Assembly (NCBI GenBank): GCA_001830645.1
Contig: MIBM01000166.1
Span: 10,660-16,455 of the forward strand
Direction of reading: 5' to 3'
DNA from: Spirochaetes bacterium RIFOXYC1_FULL_54_7
Lineage (GTDB): Bacteria; Spirochaetota; Spirochaetia; Treponematales; UBA12059
DNA length: 5,796 nucleotides
Of the stretch, positions 1 through 4,969 are shown in pieces. Under the pieces are notes generated by a model, which searched no databases, was not told the DNA's origin, and saw only the letters and a list, made by a program, of their open reading frames with translations. Position numbers and translations under genes: made by a program. The stretch's first letter is position 1. The number at the start of each line of letters is the position of its first letter.

Positions 1-354
1 TCCGCCGCAGGCTGACAGGATCCGGGCCAGGGTTTCCACCGTCACCATTCCCTGGACGGTGATGGTGCCCTTCCCTCCGTTGACCGGTATCATGATGCCC
101 TGTGTTGAAAAAGAGCTTCCCGCAAACTTGAGCAGCTCTGCTGCTTTCTGGCTCAGGAAGGCAGCAGGATTGATCTGGACGGCACGCACCTGCTGACCAG
201 ACTCGATTCCATCTTCACCAAGCTTGTTGCACCAGTACAGAAATGAAGCGTACGCCAGGTTCTGATTGTGGCAGAAATCCTTTTTCGTATCCCCGCTGAT
301 CTTCCAGTCAGCAACCACCTTCTGCCAGTGCTCCCGCTTTTCGTGTCTCTCCAT
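1..354 (-). CDS. tnpA: IS66-family accessory protein TnpA (3' end cut by window)
   Basis: 118 codons are visible, starting at ATG 354-352 behind a GGAGG ribosome site seven bases upstream. I recognise the family by the N-terminal pattern: MERHEKREHWQKVVADWK, then SGDTKKDFCHNQNL and FLYWCNKLG (residues about 1-46), the W...SG....FC...L....F.YW..KL layout of IS66 TnpA, a small DNA-binding-like protein encoded first in the three-gene IS66 operon. The C-terminal part (about 88-115, GIMIPVNGG ... VETLARIL) matches the usual ending in which a short beta segment precedes TLxxLL-type residues, so only a few residues are probably missing. TnpA is needed with TnpB for transposition by the TnpC transposase in characterised IS66 elements; its exact role is not settled. 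No stop or frameshift is seen, so the copy looks intact as far as it goes. Confidence 0.85.
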   Translation of the reverse strand, partial: MERHEKREHWQKVVADWKISGDTKKDFCHNQNLAYASFLYWCNKLGEDGIESGQQVRAVQINPAAFLSQKAAELLKFAGSSFSTQGIMIPVNGGKGTITVQGMVTVETLARILSACGG

Positions 355-424
355 CTTGATCCTCCATGGAAAGACTTTCGCACGGATTGGGATTGTATCA
401 AGAATGGGTTAATAGATCGCTTAC
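1..424 (-). mobile_element. IS66-family insertion sequence, 5' end (partial)
   Basis: The segment holds an IS66-type tnpA gene reading leftwards and ends at a plausible IS66 terminus. Read into the element from 424, the sequence begins GTAAGCGATC, which fits the GTAA(G)-type ends known for this family. Right of 424 the sequence changes at once to coding remnant of a restriction gene (VETKAR...), so 424 is the likely boundary and the eight bases 425-432 would be one copy of the usual 8-bp target duplication. The rest of the element (tnpB, the large DDE transposase gene tnpC and the other end) would lie left of the window and is not seen. Family call is firm; the exact boundary is inferred from the motif and from the change in homology. 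Confidence 0.75.
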
Positions 425-608
425 CATGGTCGAAACCAAAGCCCGCAACGAGCTCAACGATCCTGTGGTTTTGGCCAAGAAGAAGGCGGCTGAACAGTGG
501 TGCAGCCATGCTACCGAGATCAACAGAAGCCAGGGCAAGAAGCCCTGGCTTCTGTTGATTGCCCATGACCAGGTGCAGGAGAATATGGGGCTGGAGAGCT
601 TTGGTTGA
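425..608 (+). pseudogene. C-terminal remnant of DEAD/DEAH-box type III restriction (Res-like) protein, copy A
   Basis: The frame from 426 reads MVETKARNELNDPVVLAKKKA, then AEQWCSHATEINRSQGKKPW, then LLLIAHDQVQENMGLESFG and stop at 606-608. This is the C-terminus of the DEAD/DEAH helicase type III restriction family, whose usual ending is ..vETKAR..l..peV.aK..AA..WC.hA......GGKPW.YLLIPHD.i... The E-T-K is the ExK half of the PD-(D/E)XK nuclease site. The gene lacks its helicase domains and the earlier nuclease residues: the IS66 end lies directly upstream at 424. KPW is followed by LLLIAHD rather than KYLLIAHD, one codon shorter than the second copy at 2475-2597. An open frame runs back into the IS to 366, but that N-terminus is IS sequence. 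It could only be expressed as a 60-80 residue peptide, which I doubt. Confidence 0.75.
488..608 (+). repeat. Direct repeat, left copy (Res-like 3' end)
   Basis: These 121 nt, beginning GGCTGAACA and ending at the TGA of remnant A, recur in the same orientation at 2475-2597. By eye there are about eight substitutions and two small indels (one base near 516-518, three bases after CCCTGG), so identity is about 90%. The two copies bracket the XRE-ImmA gene and the DUF2188 gene, with starts 1987 bp apart. Similarity stops just after the stop codon on the right and at GGCTGAACA on the left. Confidence 0.85.
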
Positions 609-688
609 TGGCTGGAGTTCCGAGGCCCTGGGGGGTGAAATTGGTGGTTGTCTTTATTCGAGCAACTCTTTGAAAGACTCAAGCACAC

Positions 689-1834
689 TCAGGCAGGCAC
701 CTGCCATGACCGTACCAAGGTTCTCATTTGATATATTGAGAGGTTAAGCATTTCACCGGCCCGGCCAAGACTGATGAGCTCCTGCTCGTAGGCATCCCGC
801 ACAAGGCGTGAATAGCGCTCTTCCATTAAATCGCTCACATCGAGGTTTTGCGGATCCTCGGGTGCTACAGGAAGAGATTCCAGCTCGGAAGTGGTTGAGG
901 GTTCAAAATGACCTTTAAGATCATGGCCGTATTTTGCCTTGTAGTCCATCCTGAAACCAATGAGCAGGTCTTTGAAAGAAGAGGAATACCCCTGCTGATA
1001 CAGGCGGTTAAGAATGGTCATGTAGCTGACCTTGAAGACCTTCTTCACGCGCAGAACCCTATCCACGAAGGCTAAGCCCTTGCTCCCGGCCCATTCCTTT
1101 TGCAAAGCTTCATTCGGGACAAGCAGGCAGCCAGCAAAGTGGTCAGCTTCTTTCTCTTCATTTTCATCCTCGATATCTTCCAGCGCTTTGTATGAAGTCT
1201 TATGAAGGATAAGGTGCCCAAGCTCATGGGCAATGGTAAAAAGCTGCCGCTCAATGGAAATACCGGATTCGGCATTGACAACGATAGCTGGTCCGCCATC
1301 ACTGCGTCCTACGGACAAGCCAAAAGTCTTTTTGAAACCAAAAGGACGTATGTTGAGCTTGATACCGGCTGATTCTATAAGTTCAGTAATGTCATGGATC
1401 GGATCAGTGAGAGGAATATTGAGTTTTGCCCGTACTTCCCGGGCTGCGATCTCTGGATTGTTACCTATGATGTCTTCAAGCATGTAAGGGAGATCTTGTC
1501 CGAGGTCCTGCTCGAGATAGCGGTAATTGGCAAGCCAGGTAGCGGTTTCAATTCTTATCTGGTCGCGCTCGGCCTTCTCCCGGCCACTGAGGGTTTTGGC
1601 AGTCCGGAAGCGGATTGATTCAAGATGAGGAGTATCGACAAGGAGTGCTTCGAATCGTACATCAAGAGCATTGGCAAGCTTGATCAGGGTCGATGATCGA
1701 GGTTCTGCCTTCCCGTTCAGGAGATTTGATATCGCTGCAGTACCCATTTCCGACTTGGAGGCTAGCTTGGGAATAGTCAGATTGCGGATCTTCATCAAGC
1801 GCCGAATGTTACCACCAATATGCTCGATACCCAT
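689..1834 (-). CDS. XRE-family HTH / ImmA-IrrE metallopeptidase fusion protein
   Basis: 381 residues, ATG at 1834-1832 behind a strong AAAGGAGG site. Residues about 8-62 form an XRE helix-turn-helix (NIRRLMKIRNLTIPKLASKS ... MGTAAISNLLNGKAEPRSST, LIKLANALDV). Residues about 130-290 are an ImmA/IrrE (COG2856) zinc peptidase domain: HELGH at 203-207 gives the HExxH zinc site with catalytic E204, and EKEADHFAG (227-235) supplies the usual downstream acidic ligand. Residues 291-335 look like linker. Residues about 337-381 (YEQELISLGRAGEMLNLS...) resemble a small second DNA-binding helical unit. In this family the peptidase commonly cleaves an XRE repressor, as ImmA does to ImmR in ICEBs1, or controls a stress response, as IrrE does; here repressor-like and peptidase domains are on one chain. 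All key residues are present, so it looks active. It is likely cytoplasmic and may bind its own promoter in the 221-bp divergent gap. Substrate and signal are unknown. Confidence 0.88.
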   Translation of the reverse strand: MGIEHIGGNIRRLMKIRNLTIPKLASKSEMGTAAISNLLNGKAEPRSSTLIKLANALDVRFEALLVDTPHLESIRFRTAKTLSGREKAERDQIRIETATWLANYRYLEQDLGQDLPYMLEDIIGNNPEIAAREVRAKLNIPLTDPIHDITELIESAGIKLNIRPFGFKKTFGLSVGRSDGGPAIVVNAESGISIERQLFTIAHELGHLILHKTSYKALEDIEDENEEKEADHFAGCLLVPNEALQKEWAGSKGLAFVDRVLRVKKVFKVSYMTILNRLYQQGYSSSFKDLLIGFRMDYKAKYGHDLKGHFEPSTTSELESLPVAPEDPQNLDVSDLMEERYSRLVRDAYEQELISLGRAGEMLNLSIYQMRTLVRSWQVPA

Positions 1835-1858
1835 GGGAACCTCCTTTCCTTTATTAAA

Positions 1859-1888
1859 AGAATAGCATACTATTTGAAATCAAGCAAG
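1859..1888 (-). promoter_or_regulatory. Promoter of the XRE-ImmA gene
   Basis: On the minus strand, -35 TTGCTT (1887-1882) and -10 TATTCT (1864-1859) are 17 bases apart, with TGC directly before the -10 as an extended -10. The predicted start of transcription near 1852 leaves a leader of about 17 bases containing the AAAGGAGG ribosome site. A short dyad ATAG-CATA-CTAT (1863-1874) overlaps the -10/spacer and could be an operator half-site for the encoded XRE protein. The same 30-base segment recurs with 24 matches at the AbiE-like promoter (4622-4651). Confidence 0.65.
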
Positions 1889-1898
1889 AAACTTAATC

Positions 1899-1927
1899 AC
1901 ATAGTTTGATATGCGTCTTGACTATGT
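1899..1927. promoter_or_regulatory. Inverted repeat in divergent gap (possible operator)
   Basis: ACATAG (1899-1904) and CTATGT (1922-1927) form six-base inverted arms separated by 17 bases. The right arm overlaps the proposed -35 of the DUF2188 promoter and the left arm lies just upstream of the ImmA -35, a fitting place for a regulator controlling both genes. The arms are short and could occur by chance. Confidence 0.3.
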
Positions 1928-1947
1928 TCAACTCGTATTAGTACTTT
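1918..1947 (+). promoter_or_regulatory. Candidate promoter of the DUF2188 gene
   Basis: TTGACT (1918-1923) and TACTTT (1942-1947) are 18 bases apart. The -35 is near consensus and the -10 is identical to that proposed for the AbiE-like operon. This would give a leader of about 100 bases before the gene at 2056. A closer promoter cannot be excluded, but I saw no better -35/-10 pair between 1950 and 2040. Confidence 0.4.
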
Positions 1948-2055
1948 ATACATCATATGGATACATGGTAGTAATGCTGTAGTAGCCTACAACCGATGGT
2001 GTGATTTTATTGTAAAAAGCAAGACAACCCATGGATCTGACAAGGAGGTATAGAC

Positions 2056-2298
2056 ATGTCTAAGCCACAGGATCGAACGATCTATCAAACACCCAATGGG
2101 TGGGCAAATAAGCGCAATGGCGCAGGACGCCCCGAGGGCGTCTATTCCACTCAAAAGGAAGCAATAGATACCGCCCGACAGAATCTTAAAAACTCAGGTG
2201 GTGGAGAGATGACTATCCAAGGCAAGGATGGCCGCTTCCGTGAAAAGGATACCGTACCGCCAGGAAATGATCCTTGCCCACCAAAGGATAAGCAGTAA
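2056..2298 (+). CDS. DUF2188 family small protein
   Basis: 80 residues, ATG at 2056 preceded by AAGGAGG at 2042-2048. I recognise the DUF2188 pattern: an aromatic/W segment (TPNGWANKRNGAGR, 12-25), a TQKEAIDTARQN helix (32-43), a short beta strand with GKDGRFREKDT (56-66), and the tail GNDPCPPKD (70-78). These are small, basic, soluble cytoplasmic proteins without a settled biochemical role; the length is normal for the family. There is no signal peptide or membrane segment. It is divergent from the XRE-ImmA gene, separated by a 221-bp gap with the likely promoters of both, and the pair lies between direct repeats of a restriction-gene fragment. Co-transfer with the ImmA gene and a joint function are inference; nothing in the protein itself shows catalysis. 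Confidence 0.82.
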   Translation: MSKPQDRTIYQTPNGWANKRNGAGRPEGVYSTQKEAIDTARQNLKNSGGGEMTIQGKDGRFREKDTVPPGNDPCPPKDKQ

Positions 2299-2305
2299 GT
2301 ACAAC

Positions 2306-2332
2306 AGCCACCCTTCCATTGGCAGGGTGGCT
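2306..2332 (+). terminator. Hairpin after DUF2188 gene, weak terminator
   Basis: AGCCACCC (2306-2313) and GGGTGGCT (2325-2332) form a perfect eight-base stem around an eleven-base loop, eight bases past the DUF2188 stop codon. The position and GC-rich stem suit a terminator, but the downstream sequence ATCAACTGAT lacks a T-run, so intrinsic termination would be weak. Confidence 0.4.
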
Positions 2333-2341
2333 ATCAACTGA

Positions 2342-2597
2342 TATTACTTCCTTCTTCCCAGCAACGATTTGAGCCTCAATACCTGGCAAACCTTCCGGAC
2401 CGGTCCTGAGCATATGACTGACGGCAACTCCGAACAGCGCTTTGCCATCATCCTGGAACGGGATGCCGATAAATGGCTGAACAATGGTGCAGCCATGCTA
2501 CCGATTCAACAGAAGCCAGGGTAAGAAGCCCTGGAAGTACCTGTTGATTGCCCATGACCAGGTACAGGAGAATATGGGGTTGGAGAGTTTTGGTTGA
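2342..2597 (+). pseudogene. Decayed C-terminal remnant of Res-like helicase/nuclease, copy B
   Basis: The upstream part encodes ...TGPEHMTDGNSEQRFAII and LERDADKWL in one frame (about 2400-2479), matching the family block FDS..ERRFAVILErDa.KWFKP that precedes the nuclease core in DEAD/DEAH type III restriction proteins. It then joins directly to the block AEQWCSHAT..., which in the intact family lies some 60 residues further on, so the PDF...ExK nuclease core is deleted. The join is out of frame (stop TAA at 2522-2524), and one base missing near 2504 adds a further shift. The last part, in another frame, still reads KKPWKYLLIAHDQVQEN and MGLESFG, ending at 2595-2597, and keeps the canonical KPWKYLLI that copy A lost. 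Clearly a pseudogene. Where the homology begins on the left is uncertain; 2342 is just the first codon after an in-frame stop. Confidence 0.7.
2475..2597 (+). repeat. Direct repeat, right copy (Res-like 3' end)
   Basis: The right-hand partner of the repeat at 488-608: it starts at GGCTGAACA and ends at the same TGA, 123 nt because of one 1-base loss and one 3-base gain. The flanks differ: the left flank is the FAIILERDADKW-coding segment, while the other copy has the ETK nuclease block. Confidence 0.85.
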
Positions 2598-2660
2598 TAA
2601 TGGAGGGTTGTTTGACAAGCTGGTCTTCGGTGCAAAAGGCGAATCATGCCGTGCCTCTGA

Positions 2661-3512
2661 TCAGACTAATTTTAAATCCTTGAGCAAAGCGAAAACCCGC
2701 ATATAGGCGTCTGTTTGCACCTGATCGGGGGTCATCCCACCTAAAGCATCGGACTCTTCCAGGAACTTCCGGACTGTTACGGGTCCAAAATCATCTAAAT
2801 GACGAAACTTACCGGCAATATGCCCAAATCCAATACGGGCGACGGCATTCTCGATCAATTTTGCGCATTCTGCACTTAAAGCGGGCGTACCACCGACATA
2901 ATGACGAACAGAGTAATAGATGTCGTACGAGTCTTTCTTTTTATCGCGCCCGACAAGAGCGTAACCTTTCATGACAAGAAGGGCTGGGATAGTGGCAATT
3001 TGCACGGTTACGGAGTTATCCCGTCCATCAGGCATTTTCCCCTCAAGAGTCTTCATCACCCAATTATCAAGTGCGATATCGCATCCGTCCGCCCGCTGTA
3101 CTCGTAAGCCTTCCACAAGCTTTTCCTTATTACCATCGCCCCTGGCATTACGCGGCATTAAAAGGTCGACCAAGACACCGATCGGGGAGCCGTTATCCAC
3201 CCGAACGGTCCGGCGCAACTGAAATGGTTTTAAATCGGGCGAACCGCGTTCATAGCCCTTCTGCTCGAGAGCTTCTATGAGTGTCGCGTATTCCCCGTCC
3301 GTAAGGGCGCACGGGTCAAGATCAAGGTCGATATCGGTTGTTCCTATATGCTCAGGCTTTGCTCCCTCTAGCAGAAGCCAGGGAACTGCCCCTCCCACTA
3401 TTACAAACTTATCTCGCCATGATCCAAGTACTTGACCAAGCTCCATCAGGACGGCATGCACGGCCCTGACTTCGCGCTCAGGATAGTCTATGACGGTATC
3501 CGGTTCGTTCAT
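2661..3512 (-). CDS. AbiEii-like nucleotidyltransferase (type IV toxin component)
   Basis: 283 residues from ATG 3512-3510. I prefer this start because it overlaps the antitoxin stop as ATGA and has a GGAAAGAG stretch upstream; an in-frame ATG at 3530 would add six residues but has no ribosome site. Numbered from 3512: VGGAVPWLL (39-47) is the GG motif, TTDIDLDLD (58-66) gives the DxD metal ligands D60 and D62, and D116 (VLVDLLMP) is a plausible third carboxylate. PALLVMKGYALVGRDKKKDSYDIYY (176-200, key K182, K193, D194, D197) matches the K.....R.K.KD.YD motif of AbiEii/AbiGii-type enzymes. Known relatives (AbiEii, MenT) transfer nucleotides to targets such as tRNA and arrest growth. All expected residues are present, so it looks active. 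Target and nucleotide preference are unknown. It is the second gene of the operon, presumably translationally coupled to the antitoxin. Confidence 0.85.
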   Translation of the reverse strand: MNEPDTVIDYPEREVRAVHAVLMELGQVLGSWRDKFVIVGGAVPWLLLEGAKPEHIGTTDIDLDLDPCALTDGEYATLIEALEQKGYERGSPDLKPFQLRRTVRVDNGSPIGVLVDLLMPRNARGDGNKEKLVEGLRVQRADGCDIALDNWVMKTLEGKMPDGRDNSVTVQIATIPALLVMKGYALVGRDKKKDSYDIYYSVRHYVGGTPALSAECAKLIENAVARIGFGHIAGKFRHLDDFGPVTVRKFLEESDALGGMTPDQVQTDAYMRVFALLKDLKLV

Positions 3513-4612
3513 CGATCCGACTCTTTCCATCCAGGACTAAGCTTTTGCTGCAACAGGATTTCGGCTGCCTCGTTCCCCCGTTCGCCAGCGACGCTCAAAT
3601 CGAGCCAGGTTTGGATCAGGCCGCTACACCAGATACCGGGCGCGGCTTCCACCCGCCCGGAAAAGACAGCGTCTTCCCGTGGTTCAAGCACAATCACGTT
3701 CCCGCCCCGTTCTACGGCCTGCAATCCCAAATGGCGCTTGAGGATTTCCTTTCCTTTGGTGTTAGCATACAGGAAAAGCGTTGCATGTCGGGCATACGGG
3801 ACGTACCAACGCGCGGCGGAATAGGAAGCCAGCGCTGCAGAGGCATCATAGCCTGGTTCGACGAAAGCTGCCCGAACGGCAGCGTCCAAATCATTCCCTG
3901 ACAGCATTGTATAGAACGTGTCTTTCGAATGCAAAAGAGGCTTATATGCTTTCTGCCATGCCCTCGCCAGCTCTTCGGGTTTCAGGAGAATAAGCCCTTC
4001 ATTGCGCGCTTCAGCCCATTCCTGATCCAAAAGGAGTTTCCTGACATTGCTTGCCTGGCCAAGACTCACTCCTGCGGCAATACTCAGCTTCTTCACCTTC
4101 CAGGGGCGTAAAGGCGGTGTCAGCAGGATCGATAGAATCCTGCCTGCCTTGGCGCTGAACAAGGACTTGAAAACGCGTTTTTCGCGATAAGGATTGTCCT
4201 TCGATCGCGTCTCAATGAATACAGTACCAAAACAGAGGCGAGCATTGCCTGATAAATCCACATACCCCATTCCCGCTTGTACGCACAGTTTTCTTGACTC
4301 TTCCGAAAGGTAAGGCGCAGCGAAAATACCATAGCGGCCTGATTCACTGAAAGCGGAAAGGGTGTTTTTCAATTGAAACAAAGCCGAACGGACTTCCCGT
4401 GGCTGGCCGCACAGTTTGCTTTCTACAATCCACATCCACGAACTATCACCCGCATCCAGCTTTACCGTGAAATCCACCTGGACTCCAGGAACCGGTGAAG
4501 CGTTTCCGATTGAATGAATTGTAAGAAACGGGATAGAGGAGCAAAGCGACAGTATTTCCGCCTGGAGCTTTTGTATGAAATCTGCCTCATTCGCTATTTT
4601 CACTGGTTTCAC
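3509..4612 (-). CDS. AbiEi-family antitoxin with PD-(D/E)XK-like N-terminal domain
   Basis: 367 residues from GTG 4612-4610; a GTG at 4603, with GGTGA five bases upstream, is at least as good and gives 364 residues. No ATG precedes in frame. Residues about 10-145: VDF (D47), WIVESK (E64, K66), REVRSALFQL and YGIFAAPYLSEES, then GMGYVDLSGNARL (114-126); this D...ExK with a following Q-containing helix resembles a restriction-endonuclease-like fold. Residues about 153-215 (AGRILSILLTPPLRPWKVKK, LSIAAGVSLGQASNVRKLLL) form a winged helix-turn-helix. Residues about 224-360 are the AbiEi C-terminal region, with ASYSAARW (262-269), LGLQAVERGGNVIVLEP (295-311) and IQTWLDLSVAGERGNEAAEILL (333-354). 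AbiEi proteins neutralise the partner toxin and repress their own promoter. Being first in the operon with dyads upstream fits that. Whether the nuclease-like part cuts anything is unknown. Confidence 0.85.
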   Translation of the reverse strand: MKPVKIANEADFIQKLQAEILSLCSSIPFLTIHSIGNASPVPGVQVDFTVKLDAGDSSWMWIVESKLCGQPREVRSALFQLKNTLSAFSESGRYGIFAAPYLSEESRKLCVQAGMGYVDLSGNARLCFGTVFIETRSKDNPYREKRVFKSLFSAKAGRILSILLTPPLRPWKVKKLSIAAGVSLGQASNVRKLLLDQEWAEARNEGLILLKPEELARAWQKAYKPLLHSKDTFYTMLSGNDLDAAVRAAFVEPGYDASAALASYSAARWYVPYARHATLFLYANTKGKEILKRHLGLQAVERGGNVIVLEPREDAVFSGRVEAAPGIWCSGLIQTWLDLSVAGERGNEAAEILLQQKLSPGWKESDR

Positions 4613-4621
4613 CCTATGTTG

Positions 4622-4651
4622 AAAGTAGCATATTTTCTGAAATCATGCAAG
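4622..4651 (-). promoter_or_regulatory. Promoter of the AbiE-like operon
   Basis: On the minus strand, -35 TTGCAT (4650-4645) and -10 TACTTT (4627-4622) are 17 bases apart, with TGC just before the -10. Transcription would start near 4615, only a few bases before the GTG at 4612, so either the message is nearly leaderless or the GTG at 4603 is used with GGTGA (4613-4609) as ribosome site. The 30 bases match the ImmA promoter at 24 positions. A TGTTGAAA copy (4617-4624, plus strand) overlaps the -10, where bound repressor would block polymerase. Confidence 0.65.
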
Positions 4652-4671
4652 ATAATTTCATTTTACTACTC

Positions 4672-4691
4672 ATTTCAACAGATGTTGAAAT
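4672..4691. promoter_or_regulatory. Perfect dyad, probable AbiEi operator
   Basis: ATTTCAACA (4672-4680) and TGTTGAAAT (4683-4691) are exact reverse complements separated by two bases, just upstream of the operon's -35. The half-site recurs as TGTTGAAA at 4617-4624 over the -10. A perfect nine-base dyad in a toxin-antitoxin promoter is the expected form of an autoregulatory site; characterised AbiEi antitoxins bind inverted repeats at their own promoters. Which protein binds here is inferred. Confidence 0.6.
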
Positions 4692-4714
4692 AGATATATT
4701 TTATGAAATGCTTT

Positions 4715-4726
4715 AAACATGTGTTT
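4715..4726. promoter_or_regulatory. Second short dyad upstream of the AbiE-like operon
   Basis: AAACA-TG-TGTTT has the same AACA-two bases-TGTT core and two-base centre as the main dyad at 4672-4691, with centres 39 bp apart, close to four helical turns. It may be a weaker second operator. The arms are only five bases, so chance is possible. Confidence 0.35.
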
Positions 4727-4788
4727 CTTCACATCCTCCCCCACGGCGGGTTGTTCTGAAAGCAGGTCTTAAGTATAGGGATCTATCC

Positions 4789-4931
4789 ATGGGGCTGAGG
4801 GATTTGGCTTCTGGTCGCACACATCGTGTGCGCTCCCGTCAGCCCGCCTCAGCACCTCTCGGCGCATCCATGCGCCTCGGGCTCGCATTCGCTCGCCACG
4901 GTGCCTTGGTTCAAATCCCTCAGCGCCCCAT
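4789..4931. repeat. 143-bp structured element bounded by inverted copies of the tRNA-Val 3' end
   Basis: The left arm ATGGGGCTGAGGGATTTG (4789-4806) pairs with CAAATCCCTCAGCGCCCCAT (4912-4931) apart from a two-base GC bulge. Both arms are copies of the acceptor/T-arm end of the adjacent tRNA-Val gene, the left in the same orientation as the gene and the right inverted. Inside are two perfect hairpins, CGCACAC-ATC-GTGTGCG (4816-4832) and GGCGCAT-CC-ATGCGCC (4861-4876), and a weaker long-range pair GCACC/GGTGC. The segment is GC-rich and has no convincing coding content. It could be a small tRNA-derived repeat or MITE-like element, a scar of integration, or a structured RNA; I cannot choose between these from one copy. 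Confidence 0.6.
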
Positions 4932-4932
4932 T

Positions 4933-4969
4933 AAAAAAATCCTGTCCGCGATAGCGAACAGGATTTTTT
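4933..4969 (-). terminator. Intrinsic terminator of tRNA-Val (symmetrical)
   Basis: Directly beyond the tRNA 3' end, AAAAAATCCTGT and ACAGGATTTTTT pair perfectly, extended inside by CGC/GCG around a TATC loop (minus-strand reading), and end in a T-run. It is a strong leftward terminator. Because the stem carries A- and T-runs on both sides it would also stop rightward transcription, insulating the tRNA from the accessory region. Confidence 0.88.

Noticed and set aside
153..688. Several 80-137 residue open frames on both strands across the IS end and restriction remnant.
   Set aside because: They overlap the recognised tnpA gene or the remnant in other frames, have low-complexity composition and no ribosome sites.
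692..705. GGCAGG/CCTGCC inverted repeat at the end of the ImmA gene as a terminator.
   Set aside because: It lies inside the last codons, the loop is too small for the full stem, and no T-run follows on the minus strand.
3432..4111. Plus-strand open frames of 60-130 residues inside the antitoxin/toxin region.
   Set aside because: They are shadows of the two well-supported minus-strand genes.
4731..4760. CCTCCCCCACGGCGGG as a possible IS200/IS605-type end.
   Set aside because: The likeness to such ends is partial, the full hairpin is not present, and no transposase or guide-nuclease gene is nearby.
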